From NCBI RefSeq assembly GCF_036195045.1, contig NZ_CP108100.1, forward strand, positions 7,130,001 to 7,194,000: 64,000 nucleotides of DNA, given 5' to 3'. This DNA comes from Streptomyces sp. NBC_00236. GTDB lineage: Bacteria > Actinomycetota > Actinomycetes > Streptomycetales > Streptomycetaceae. Below the pieces are notes generated by a model. The model was not told where the DNA came from and searched no databases. It saw only the letters and a list, made by a program, of their open reading frames with translations. Positions within the stretch are counted from its first letter, which is position 1. Each line of letters begins with the position of its first letter. Of this stretch, positions 53,066-61,533 are shown piece by piece. The translations under genes were made by a program, and so were the position numbers.

Positions 53066-53850
53066 ACCCACACGCCCGCCCGAAGCATCACCCCGCGCGG
53101 CGATTCATGGGGCAGCAGGGCCTCGGTCATCGCGGCCCGTGTGGCGTCGGAGACCGTGAGACCGGGGGCGCGCGAGACGAAGAACTCGACCGCGTCCGCC
53201 GCGTCCTTCCCCCAGCAGGTGTCCGCGTTCACGCCCGTCACCCTGATGTCCGTGAAGCCCGCCGCGCCCAGGACCTCGTGGATGCGCTCCGGCTCCGAGA
53301 GCGAGGCCATCGCCGTGGCCACCGCGCTCTCGGTGGTGTGATCCCGCCCCAGCAACGAGGCCAGCAGGCCCAGCGCCTTGTGCTCCTCCCCGTCCGGCCC
53401 CGCGGGCTGCGGGCAGAGGAACGCCAGCCGGCCGCCCGGCCGCAGCGCCCCCGCGATGTTGGTGAACGCGGCGACGGGGTCGGCGAAGAACATCACGCCA
53501 CCCCGGCTGATCGCCAGGTCGTACCCCCCGCGCTCGAACGTGCAGGTCTGCGCATCGCCCAACCGGTAGGCCACCTGCGGGAACCGCTCGGCATCGGTCA
53601 GCTCGCCGGCCCGTGCGACGAGCGGCGCCGAGATGTCGACACCGATGACCCGGCCGCCCGGCGCCCGCCGCGCCGCCATCCGCGTCGTGAGCCCGCTGCC
53701 GCAGCCGATGTCCACCACCCGGTCCCCGGCAGCGATCGCCGCCGCGTCGAACAGGGCGGCGTCGAACCCGTCCAGCATGGCGTTGTAGCGGTCCGGATGG
53801 GCGGCCCAGTGCTGCCCCAGCGGTCCGTTCCACGCTTCGGCGACGGTCAT
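53044..53850 (-). CDS. class I SAM-dependent methyltransferase
   Basis: A 268-residue methyltransferase of the UbiE/Methyltransf_11 type. SAM-binding motif I is VVDIGCGSGLTTR, motif II acidic residue is in VIGVDIS, then LGDAQTC and YDLAISRGGVMFFADP. The substrate is unknown. AAGGAGCACGC precedes the ATG inside the upstream gene; the 4-nt ATGA overlap couples it to the AhpD-like protein. No pathway partner is obvious. Confidence 0.88.
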   Translation of the reverse strand: MTVAEAWNGPLGQHWAAHPDRYNAMLDGFDAALFDAAAIAAGDRVVDIGCGSGLTTRMAARRAPGGRVIGVDISAPLVARAGELTDAERFPQVAYRLGDAQTCTFERGGYDLAISRGGVMFFADPVAAFTNIAGALRPGGRLAFLCPQPAGPDGEEHKALGLLASLLGRDHTTESAVATAMASLSEPERIHEVLGAAGFTDIRVTGVNADTCWGKDAADAVEFFVSRAPGLTVSDATRAAMTEALLPHESPRGVMLRAGVWVVTAHTP

Positions 53851-54830
53851 GCGTGCTCCTTCGTCCCCAGGGTGAGCGTGGCCTCGACGCGCCCCATGGC
53901 GCAGACCGCACCGAACGCGACCAGATGGACCAGGCAGTGATCGGTGAACGGCGGTACGAGCCAGGCGGCCACGTCCTCGTCCGTGATCCGGTACGGCGCG
54001 CGTGCCGCGAGCAGCGCCAGCCGGGCACCCGGGCGCTCGGCCCGGTCCGGCAGATGGGTTCCGTGCAGGGGGAGCGGCGTGACGCCGTCCCAGGCCGCCA
54101 CCGACGCCCGGACGAACGCCGCGTCCTCGTCACTCAGCAGCCCGGCGCCCAGCTCCGCCGCGGTGCGCAGGGCTCCGTACGCCGTGCCGACGGCGGTGCC
54201 CGCCGCCCAGGCGGGTGCTTCGCCCTCCGTTTCGAGCAGCGGCAGGCTCAGACCCGTCACCAACTCGCGCCGCACGGTCCTGGCCAGGGAACGGCCCGCC
54301 GCACTCCGTACGGCACGGATCCGCTGGAGACCGCAGGGCAGCATGCTCTCGGTCAGCAGCGCGGAGACGATCCGGTTGATGAAGTGGAACGTGAGCGCGG
54401 TCCCGATGTGTTCGGGTGCCGCGGTGGGACCGAACGGCTGCGGTGTGCTCATGTCCTTCCCCCAGGCCAGCAGGGCCCGATGGGCGGGGTCGGCCGGCTG
54501 CTCGCCGCGGGCGATCGTCTCCGCCAGCCGGTGGTCGCCCGTGGCGTGCAGCAGCACGGTGTGCGCGTCCACGCAGAACGGGCAGCGGTTGGCGAGCGAC
54601 ACCCCGGCCGCCACCACCTCCTTGTCCGTACGGGACACCTGCCCGGCCAGCAGGGACTCGCGCAGCAGCGCCCAGGCCGAGGTGAGGAGCGGAGGAGAGG
54701 CGGACAGGACGACGAAGGTCGGGGCGCGCTCGATCCCGAAGTCGGTGGACATCTGGGCGTACACGTCGGCGACCACTCCGGTCGCCGACTTCGGAGGTAC
54801 GGGTGAGGTGTAGCGGAAAGGTCCGGTCAT
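53847..54830 (-). CDS. carboxymuconolactone decarboxylase/AhpD-like protein
   Basis: A 327-residue protein with an AhpD-like redox core (about 60-125) carrying Cys83-x-x-Cys86 and His90 in RCPFCVDAHTVLLHATG. This is the active-site motif of alkylhydroperoxidase-type proteins. A long alpha-helical C-terminal part (130-327) is not typical of small AhpD and has no motif I recognise. I chose the ATG at 54830. It is the first gene of a pair with the methyltransferase. Confidence 0.8.
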   Translation of the reverse strand: MTGPFRYTSPVPPKSATGVVADVYAQMSTDFGIERAPTFVVLSASPPLLTSAWALLRESLLAGQVSRTDKEVVAAGVSLANRCPFCVDAHTVLLHATGDHRLAETIARGEQPADPAHRALLAWGKDMSTPQPFGPTAAPEHIGTALTFHFINRIVSALLTESMLPCGLQRIRAVRSAAGRSLARTVRRELVTGLSLPLLETEGEAPAWAAGTAVGTAYGALRTAAELGAGLLSDEDAAFVRASVAAWDGVTPLPLHGTHLPDRAERPGARLALLAARAPYRITDEDVAAWLVPPFTDHCLVHLVAFGAVCAMGRVEATLTLGTKEHA

Positions 54831-54999
54831 GACGCCGATGCTCGCCCGCGGACCGGGGCCGGGGCGTCGTACCCCCGGAGGCAATCGCCGCTGATCCCCA
54901 CCGGCCGCCGGCGGCCCGGCACTACTGCCCGGGGAGTAGTGCCCGGCCGGTCCTCAGGGCTGATGCCCCCGCGGCCGTACGGGAGTTAGGGTGCGGCAC

Positions 55000-56157
55000 A
55001 TGACGGGGGACACGGCGGAGACGGGGGACACGGGCCGCCGCGGCCGGTTGCTGGACGCGGTACTCGCGCTGGCGATCGGCGCGGCGGTCACCGTCGCCGC
55101 CTGCGTGGCCTCGGAGCCCGGCATCCTCGACCTGGTGCTCGTCGCGACCGGCTCGCTGGCCCTCGCCGCGCACCGCCAGGCGCCCCGCGCGGTGCTCGCC
55201 GTCACCACGCTCGCCCTGTCCGGCTACGTGCTCCACGCGCACCCGGGCACCTGGGCGGCGTTCCCCGTGCTGGTCGCCGTGCACGCCGCCGCCCGCAGCG
55301 GACACCGGGCCTGGGGCATCACGGCCGGCGCACTCTTCCTCGCCGGCTACTTCACCGTCCTGATCACCGCCGCACCCGCCGCCGAGAGCGTCGTCGAGCG
55401 GACCCTGCTGCTGCTCGGCTGGTTCCTCTGCGCCGGGGTCACCGGGCTCATCGACAAGAACTGGCAGGCCTATCTGCGCCAGACCGAGCAGCGGGCACTT
55501 GACGCCGAACGCACCCGGGACGAGGCGGCGTTGCGCCGGGCGGGGGAGGAGCGGCTGCGGATCGCCCGCGAGCTGCACGACTCGCTCACCCACTCCATCT
55601 CGATCGTCAAGCTCCAGGCGGGAGTCGCCGTCCACCTTGCCCGCAAGCGCGGCACCGAGGTGGAGCCCGCGCTGCTCGCCATCCAGGAGGCGAGCGGCGA
55701 GGCAATGCGTGAACTGCGCGCCACGCTGGAGGTGTTGCGGACCGACGTGGTCGAGCCCGGCACCGGACTCGACCGGATCGGAGAACTCGTCGAACGGGCC
55801 CGCAGCGCGGGCGTCGCGCTCGCGGTCACCGTCAGCGGCGAGGAGCGGCCGCTGCCCGTTGCCGTGGACCGTGCCGCGTACCGCATCGTGCAGGAGGCCC
55901 TCACCAACGTGGCCCGGCACGCCGACCGGGCCCCGACCACCGTCGAGCTCGCCTACGGGCGGAGCGCGCTGACCGTGCGCGTCGACGACCACGGCCCGTG
56001 CGCTCCGGGCGACACCGTCACGGCGGGCACCGGCCTCACCGGTATGCGTGAGCGCGTCACGGCGCTCGGCGGCACCCTGGCCGCCGCACCGCGCCGCGCG
56101 GGCGGCTTCTCCGTCCATGCCGAACTGCCCCTGAAAACCACCGGATCCACCGGATGA
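55000..56157 (+). CDS. NarL-type sensor histidine kinase
   Basis: A 385-residue kinase. The N-terminal membrane sensor has about four to five helices (15-145) without a large external domain. A coiled linker is followed by a HisKA_3 dimerisation helix with the H-box LRIARELHDSLTHSIS and an ATPase domain with YRIVQEALTNVARHA and GTGLTGMRERV. It pairs with the LuxR-type regulator overlapping its stop. Such kinases sense membrane or cell-wall signals. I chose the ATG at 55000 over a GTG three codons before. Confidence 0.92.
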   Translation: MTGDTAETGDTGRRGRLLDAVLALAIGAAVTVAACVASEPGILDLVLVATGSLALAAHRQAPRAVLAVTTLALSGYVLHAHPGTWAAFPVLVAVHAAARSGHRAWGITAGALFLAGYFTVLITAAPAAESVVERTLLLLGWFLCAGVTGLIDKNWQAYLRQTEQRALDAERTRDEAALRRAGEERLRIARELHDSLTHSISIVKLQAGVAVHLARKRGTEVEPALLAIQEASGEAMRELRATLEVLRTDVVEPGTGLDRIGELVERARSAGVALAVTVSGEERPLPVAVDRAAYRIVQEALTNVARHADRAPTTVELAYGRSALTVRVDDHGPCAPGDTVTAGTGLTGMRERVTALGGTLAAAPRRAGGFSVHAELPLKTTGSTG

Positions 56158-56837
56158 GCGGCGATGCGGACGTCCCGCTCCGGGTCCTCATCGTCGACGA
56201 CCAGGCGCTGATGCGGGCGGGCTTCCGGGCGCTGCTCGACGCGGAGGACGGCATCGAGGTGGTCGGCGAGGCCGCGGACGGCCGGGAGGGGCTGGAGCTG
56301 GCCCGGCTGCACACCCCGGACATCGCCCTGGTCGACGTACAGATGCCGGTGATGACGGGCATCGAGGCGACCCGGGCGATCGCCGCCGACCCCCTGCTGA
56401 GCGGGGTGCACGTGGTGATCCTGACCAACTACGGCCTGGACGAGTACGTGTTCGACGCCTTGCGCGCCGGAGCGGCCGGCTTCCTGCTCAAGGACACCGA
56501 ACCCGCCGAACTGCTCCACGCCGTGCGTGTCGCGGCCCGCGGCGACGCGCTGCTCTCGCCCGCCATCACCCGCAGACTGATCGGCGAGTTCGTCGCCCGG
56601 CCCCCGGACCGGACGACCGCACCGGGCTTCGAGACCCTGACCCGCCGGGAGCGGGAGGTCAGCGCGCTGGCGGCCCGGGGGCTGACGAACGAGGAGATCG
56701 CCGCGCACATGGTCATCAGTCCGTTCACCGCCAAGACGCACATCAGCCGTGCCATGACCAAACTCGGCGCCCGTGACCGGGCCCAACTCGTCGTCTTCGC
56801 CTATGAGTCGGGTCTCGTCGCACCGCGTGAGCGCTGA
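56154..56837 (+). CDS. NarL/LuxR-family response regulator
   Basis: A 227-residue regulator. The receiver domain has LIVDDQALMRAGF, phosphoacceptor Asp61 in IALVDVQMPVMTG and Lys in LLKDTEPAEL. A LuxR-type helix-turn-helix (about 160-220) has LTRREREVSALAARGLTNEEIA. It overlaps the kinase gene by 4 nt. Targets are unknown. It converges on the lipoate ligase gene with 13 bp between stops. Confidence 0.93.
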   Translation: MSGDADVPLRVLIVDDQALMRAGFRALLDAEDGIEVVGEAADGREGLELARLHTPDIALVDVQMPVMTGIEATRAIAADPLLSGVHVVILTNYGLDEYVFDALRAGAAGFLLKDTEPAELLHAVRVAARGDALLSPAITRRLIGEFVARPPDRTTAPGFETLTRREREVSALAARGLTNEEIAAHMVISPFTAKTHISRAMTKLGARDRAQLVVFAYESGLVAPRER

Positions 56838-56850
56838 CCGGGGGGCTGTT

Positions 56851-57915
56851 CTACGGCACCCGGGCGGTCCACTCGGCCGTGCCGAACTTGGTGCGCACGA
56901 GCTCCTCGGCCCGGGCCAGTTCCTGCGGGGTCACCCGGCCCTGGGTGAGGCCGTGACGGTTGCGGAACGACTCGATCATCCGCTCGATGACGGCCTGCCG
57001 GGGAAGACCGGTCTGCCGGCGCAAGGGGTCGACCCGCTTCTTGGCACTCTTCGTGCCCTTGTCCGACATCTTCTCCTTGCCGATGCGCAGGACGTCGAGC
57101 ATCTTGTCGGCGTCGATGTCGTACGACATCGTCACGTGATGCAGCACCGCGCCGGGCCCTCCGTCCGGCCCCACCACACGCTTCTGAGCCGCTCCCGCGA
57201 TCTTCCCGACCTCGGTCGCGATGTCGTTGAGCGGCTGGTACCAGGCCTTGATCCCCATGTCGCCGAGCGCTTCGAGCACCCAGTCGTCCAGATAGGCGTA
57301 GCTGTCGGCGAAGGAGAGGCCGGAGACGAGTGACTGGGGCACGGCGAGCGAGTAGGTGATGGTGCTGCTCGGCTCCGCGAACATGGCCCCGCCCCCGGAG
57401 ATGCGCCGGACCACCGTGACACCGTGCCGGTCGACGCCCGCCGGATCGACCTCGTTGCGCAGGGACTGGAAACTGCCGATGATCACCGCGGGGGAGTCCC
57501 ACTCCCACACCCGGAGTGTCGGCGGCCGTCGGCCCGCGGCGACCTCGGCCGTGATGACCTCGTCGAGGGCCATGTGGAGGGCGGGGGACTGCGGGGTGTC
57601 GTGGATGAGCTGCCAGTCGTAGTCGCTCCACTCCGTGGCCTGCGCCAATGCCCGGCGTACGGCGACGGCGACACCCTCCGACGTGAGCCCCAGCATCACC
57701 GTCGACTCCGGGAGCGCCGCGTCGATCCGGGCGGCCAGGGCCGCGGTGTCGGTGGTGGCCGGGGCCCCCTCCAGCGCCGCGTCGATCGTCAGGATCGCCT
57801 CGTCCGGCTCCAGGAAGAAGTCACCCGCCACCCGTACGTCGCGCAGCGCCCCGCCCCTGACGTCCAGGTCCACCACTACCAGCTTGCCGCCGGGGACCTT
57901 GTACTCACCGTGCAC
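56851..57915 (-). CDS. lipoate-protein ligase with reversed domain order
   Basis: A 354-residue ligase. Residues about 1-90 (GEYKVPGGKLVVVDLDV, AGDFFLEPDEAI) match the accessory domain that is C-terminal in E. coli LplA. Residues about 105-300 are the catalytic BPL/LplA domain, with RRISGGGAMF and the active Lys in GKIAGAAQKR. It attaches lipoate to E2/GcvH domains through lipoyl-AMP. The accessory domain preceding the catalytic one resembles a fusion of archaeal LplB and LplA. The GTG at 57915 follows GGGAGG. Confidence 0.88.
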   Translation of the reverse strand: MHGEYKVPGGKLVVVDLDVRGGALRDVRVAGDFFLEPDEAILTIDAALEGAPATTDTAALAARIDAALPESTVMLGLTSEGVAVAVRRALAQATEWSDYDWQLIHDTPQSPALHMALDEVITAEVAAGRRPPTLRVWEWDSPAVIIGSFQSLRNEVDPAGVDRHGVTVVRRISGGGAMFAEPSSTITYSLAVPQSLVSGLSFADSYAYLDDWVLEALGDMGIKAWYQPLNDIATEVGKIAGAAQKRVVGPDGGPGAVLHHVTMSYDIDADKMLDVLRIGKEKMSDKGTKSAKKRVDPLRRQTGLPRQAVIERMIESFRNRHGLTQGRVTPQELARAEELVRTKFGTAEWTARVP

Positions 57916-58233
57916 AGCCGTGCCTCCCTTGTACCTGCGACTCGACGTACCTACGAATCGACTCCGACCAGGCATAACGTCACGACCGGGACGATTTAGT
58001 CCGGCCCTGTGCCGTGGGAGGCGTGTCCGGCCCCGGCGGGAGCGGGAAACATCCTGTCGGTCTCCGCGCGTACGAAGTTGTCGACGACGTTCACCCGCTG
58101 GGAAGGCGGCATTTGTTCTCCTTGGTCCCCTTGTCGGCGGATCCTTCCATGGGGAATGGGTGCGGCAACCGGGTGATCACCCGACTTCCTGCGGGCCTGC
58201 CCGGCGGGGTGGCGGCGAGGGCGTTTCCGTGCT

Positions 58234-58302
58234 CCGGGCCGATCGGTCAGCGGTCTCCGGGCCGATCGGTCCGTGGTCTCCGGGTCGATCGGTCAGTGGT
58301 AT
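58234..58302. repeat. three tandem 23-bp repeats
   Basis: Three head-to-tail copies, each built as CCGGGYCGATCGGTC plus a variable tail ending GGTCT or GGTAT. Each copy contains a GACCGATCGG-like dyad. They end 12 bp before a -35 element, a position suiting an activator or repressor array. Confidence 0.75.
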
Positions 58303-58313
58303 GTACCAAGGTC

Positions 58314-58361
58314 TTGACACCCGCTTAGTTCACTTCTTAAATCATCCAGTGAACTAAGCGG
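58314..58361 (+). promoter_or_regulatory. promoter with overlapping 13-bp inverted repeat
   Basis: TTGACA (58314) and TTAAAT (58337) are spaced 17 bp. CCGCTTAGTTCAC (58321-58333) and GTGAACTAAGCGG (58349-58361) are perfect arms flanking the -10. This is the geometry of a repressor operator, typical of sugar regulators such as ROK or LacI members. It reads toward the GH16/GH18 genes with a leader of about 170 nt. Confidence 0.7.
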
Positions 58362-58449
58362 CCCCACCGTCCCACTCCGTACGCGGTTTCATGCTCAACA
58401 CCACCCCCACCTCGGTCGGCGCGGCTCCCGTATGTCCCCCCGCGCTGCG

Positions 58450-58484
58450 CCTGTCATGTATATGCCTGTCATATGCATGACAGG
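58450..58484. promoter_or_regulatory. CCTGTCAT direct and inverted repeats in GH16 leader
   Basis: CCTGTCAT occurs at 58450 and 58465, and its inverse ATGACAGG at 58477-58484. The last two form an 8-bp dyad with a 4-nt centre. It could be an operator or a leader hairpin 40 nt before the GH16 start. Confidence 0.45.
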
Positions 58485-58522
58485 TTCCCCTTCCTCCCCC
58501 TCACACACCGGAAGGGAGAGTC

Positions 58523-59803
58523 ATGGACTCCCCACGCCGTACGCGGCGCCTGCTGCACTCCGTACTCTCGGTTCTCACCCTCGCCCTGGTCACGACGGCT
58601 CTCGCGGGCGGCGGCGGTCCCGCCTCCGCGTCCACCGCCCCGATGTCCGAAACGGCGGCCGCGGCCGCCGTCACGACGTTCTCCGACGAGTTCGACGGCT
58701 CCGCCGGCTCGGCCGTGAACGGCAGCAAGTGGCAGATCGAGACCGGCGACAACGTCAACAACCATGAGCGGCAGTACTACACCGCCGGAAACAGCAACGC
58801 CGCACTGGACGGCCAGGGGCATCTGGTCATCACCGCGCGCAAGGAGAATCCGAACAACTACCAGTGCTGGTACGGCACCTGCCAGTACACCTCGGCCCGG
58901 CTGAACACCTCCGGGAAGTTCACCCAGACCTACGGTCACGTCGAGGCGCGGATGAAGATCCCGCGCGGCCAGGGCATGTGGCCCGCCTTCTGGATGCTGG
59001 GCGACGACATCGGACAGGTCGGCTGGCCCAACTCCGGCGAGATCGACATCATGGAGAACGTCGGCTTCGAACCCTCCACCGTCCACGGCACCCTGCACGG
59101 TCCCGGCTACTCCGGCTCCGCCGGCATCGGCGCCGGATACACCCTCCCGAACGGGCAGGCCTTCGCCGACGCCTTCCACACCTTCGCCATCGACTGGGCC
59201 CCCAATTCGGTGACCTGGTCCGTGGACGGCAACGTCTATCAGCACCGCACGCCCGCCGATACCGGTTCCAACACCTGGGCCTTCAACAAGCCCTTCTTCC
59301 TCATCCTCAACCTCGCGGTCGGCGGCTACTGGCCGGGCGACCCCGACGGCAACACCACCTTCCCCCAGCAGCTCGTCGTCGACCACGTCCGCGTCACCAC
59401 CAGTGACAGTCAGCCGGCAACGGGCGGACCCATCACCGGCCTGGCCGGCAAGTGCGTGGACGTCGCCGCGGCGAACACCGCCAACGGCACCCCGGTCCAG
59501 CTCTACGACTGCAACGGCAGCAACGCCCAGCGGTGGAGCGTGAACGCGGACGGCACGATCCGTGCGCTCGGCAAGTGCCTCGACGTGGCATCGGGCGGAA
59601 CCGCCGACGGCACCGTCGTGCAGTTGTGGGACTGCAACGGATCGGCGGCCCAGCGCTGGGTCGTGAGCGGGGCGCGTGACATCGTCAACCCGCAGGCGAA
59701 CAAGTGCCTGGACGTCACCGGCAACAATGCGGCCAACGGTACGCGGCTGCAGATCTGGACCTGTGGCGGTACCGCCAACCAGAAGTGGACGGTGAGCAGT
59801 TGA
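58523..59803 (+). CDS. secreted GH16 beta-glucanase with CBM13
   Basis: A 426-residue exoenzyme with a signal peptide (about 1-37), a GH16 catalytic domain (50-290) and a C-terminal ricin-B/CBM13 domain (305-426). The nucleophile/acid motif GEIDIMENVG holds Glu173, Asp175 and Glu178, and GQGMWPAFWMLG precedes it. The order suggests endo-beta-1,3-glucanase (laminarinase) activity on fungal or algal walls. The CBM13 has three QxW-type repeats, each with a CLDV/CVDV and WDCNG element. AAGGGAG precedes the ATG. The stop overlaps the chitinase start by one base. Confidence 0.93.
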   Translation: MDSPRRTRRLLHSVLSVLTLALVTTALAGGGGPASASTAPMSETAAAAAVTTFSDEFDGSAGSAVNGSKWQIETGDNVNNHERQYYTAGNSNAALDGQGHLVITARKENPNNYQCWYGTCQYTSARLNTSGKFTQTYGHVEARMKIPRGQGMWPAFWMLGDDIGQVGWPNSGEIDIMENVGFEPSTVHGTLHGPGYSGSAGIGAGYTLPNGQAFADAFHTFAIDWAPNSVTWSVDGNVYQHRTPADTGSNTWAFNKPFFLILNLAVGGYWPGDPDGNTTFPQQLVVDHVRVTTSDSQPATGGPITGLAGKCVDVAAANTANGTPVQLYDCNGSNAQRWSVNADGTIRALGKCLDVASGGTADGTVVQLWDCNGSAAQRWVVSGARDIVNPQANKCLDVTGNNAANGTRLQIWTCGGTANQKWTVSS

Positions 59804-60290
59804 TGGGGAGTCACGGTGCAGGAAGACGTGCGCCCGTCGTCCGGAGCCTGCTCGGTGCCGGGGCGGCCGCGGTGCTGCTGGCCGGTCTGACCGGTTCGCC
59901 CGCCCTGGGCGCCGCAGCGGCGACCGGGCAGATCACCGGCCTGGCCGGCAAGTGCGTGGACGTCGCCGCCGCGAGCAGTGCCAACGGCACCCCGGTCCAG
60001 CTCTACGACTGCAACGGCACCAACGCCCAGCAGTGGGACGTCGGTTCGGACGGGAGCATCAAGGCGCTGGGCAAGTGTCTGGACGTGACCTCGGCCGGTA
60101 CGGCGAACGGCACCCTGGTCCAGCTGTGGGACTGCAACGGCTCCGCTGCCCAGCGCTGGACCGTCACCGCGGCCCACGACATCGTCAATCCGCAGGCGGA
60201 CAAGTGCCTGGACGCGACCGGCAACAGTTCGGCCAACGGCACCCGGCTGCAGATCTGGACGTGCACGGGCGCCGCCAACCAGAAGTGGAC
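59432..60290. repeat. 359-bp CBM13 duplication between adjacent genes
   Basis: The segments 59432-59790 and 59932-60290 are collinear at exactly 500 bp offset, without insertions or deletions at the points I checked. They encode the CBM13 at the end of the GH16 protein and at the start of the GH18 protein. Many stretches are identical, including those around CTCTACGACTGCAACGGC. Confidence 0.8.
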
Positions 60291-61200
60291 CGCGCCCACC
60301 GGCGGAGGAGACCCGACGACGCCGCCCGCCGGGGCGATGGCCGTCGCCCCGTACCTCTACAACGGCTGGGGCAGCCCGCCCAGCCCGACCACCGTCATGA
60401 ACGCCACCGGCGTCAAGTGGTTCACGCTCGCCTTCGTCCTCAGCAACGGGTACTGCAACCCGCAGTGGGACGGCGGCAGGCCGCTGACGGGCGGGGTCGA
60501 CCAGCAGACCGTCAACACCGTCCGGGGTGCGGGCGGCGACGTCATCCCGTCCTTCGGCGGCTGGAGCGGCAACAAGCTGGAGAGCTCCTGCTCCAGCGCG
60601 GGTGAGCTGGCTGCCGCGTACCAGAAGGTCATCAACGCCTACGGGCTCAAGGCGATCGACATCGACATCGAGGCCGAGGCGTACGACAGCGCCACCGTCC
60701 AGCAGCGCACGGTCGACGCGTTGAAGACGGTCAAGGCCAACAACCCGGGGATCAAGGTCTACGTCACCTTCGGCACCGGACAGAACGGTCCCGACGACAG
60801 CCTGATCCGCAAGGCCGCCGCGTCCGGGCTGACCGTGGACAGCTGGACGATCATGCCGTTCAACTTCGGCGGGGCGGGCCAGAACATGGGCAACCTCACC
60901 GTCGGCGCGGCCGAAGGGCTGAAGAACACGGTCAAGAGCGCCTACGGCTACTCGGACGACCAGGCGTACCGGCACACCGGCATCTCCTCGATGAACGGCA
61001 TCACGGACAACAGTGAGACCGTCACGGTCGCGGACTTCCGCACCATCCTCGGCTACGCGCAGCAGCGGCACCTGGCCCGGCTGACCTTCTGGTCGGTCAA
61101 CCGGGACCGCCCGTGCACCGGCGGCGGCGCCGACACCTGCTCGGGCGTCTCGCAGCAGCCGTGGGACTTCACGAAGGTGTTCGCCCAGTACTCAGGCTGA
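59803..61200 (+). CDS. secreted GH18 chitinase-like enzyme with N-terminal CBM13
   Basis: A 465-residue exoenzyme with a signal peptide (about 1-40), CBM13 (43-163, almost identical to the upstream gene), a Gly/Pro linker (165-178) and a GH18 barrel (180-465). The catalytic DxxDxDxE motif appears as Asp286-I-Asp288-I-Glu290 in GLKAIDIDIEAEAY. It probably degrades chitin or peptidoglycan-like chains. Translation is coupled to the GH16 gene (TGATG). A 7-bp repeat tract begins 5 bp after the stop. Confidence 0.9.
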   Translation: MGSHGAGRRAPVVRSLLGAGAAAVLLAGLTGSPALGAAAATGQITGLAGKCVDVAAASSANGTPVQLYDCNGTNAQQWDVGSDGSIKALGKCLDVTSAGTANGTLVQLWDCNGSAAQRWTVTAAHDIVNPQADKCLDATGNSSANGTRLQIWTCTGAANQKWTAPTGGGDPTTPPAGAMAVAPYLYNGWGSPPSPTTVMNATGVKWFTLAFVLSNGYCNPQWDGGRPLTGGVDQQTVNTVRGAGGDVIPSFGGWSGNKLESSCSSAGELAAAYQKVINAYGLKAIDIDIEAEAYDSATVQQRTVDALKTVKANNPGIKVYVTFGTGQNGPDDSLIRKAAASGLTVDSWTIMPFNFGGAGQNMGNLTVGAAEGLKNTVKSAYGYSDDQAYRHTGISSMNGITDNSETVTVADFRTILGYAQQRHLARLTFWSVNRDRPCTGGGADTCSGVSQQPWDFTKVFAQYSG

Positions 61201-61203
61201 CCG

Positions 61204-61279
<76 letters not shown>

Positions 61280-61299
61280 GAGAACCGCGATCCGCGGAC

Positions 61300-61331
61300 G
61301 GGGCCCTGGGCGCTTGTGCGCCGAGGGCCCC
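61300..61331. terminator. hairpin terminator after GH18 gene
   Basis: GGGGCCCT pairs with AGGGCCCC, and GGCGC with GCGCC inside, around a TTGT loop with one G-G mismatch. The remaining 200 bp to the next start contain no gene and presumably the promoter of the peptide transporter operon. Confidence 0.75.
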
Positions 61332-61533
61332 ATTCGTCGTGAATCGCCGTTCCCGCCGCCCCCTGGGCGTTTGATCCGCTGTCCCGTGCCGCTGTGTGCC
61401 TCGTGTGTACGGCCGTTATCCGATCGTCAGTAAAAACCGTCCGGTATGTGGTCACCCCCCTTGCCTTGCGGACTGTATGCGAAATACGGTCTGCGATATT
61501 CCCTGATCACCCCTTGGCGGGAGGTAGGCCCTC

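Larger units (their letters stand above)
57916..58522. other. long control region upstream of GH16 gene
   Basis: A 607-bp gap between the leftward lipoate ligase and the rightward GH16 gene. From left to right it holds the ligase promoter area, three 23-bp tandem repeats (58234-58302), a near-consensus promoter with a 13-bp inverted repeat (58314-58361), a possible 29-codon upstream frame (58391-58480, no ribosome site) and CCTGTCAT palindromes (58450-58484). No gene is supported. Confidence 0.6.
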
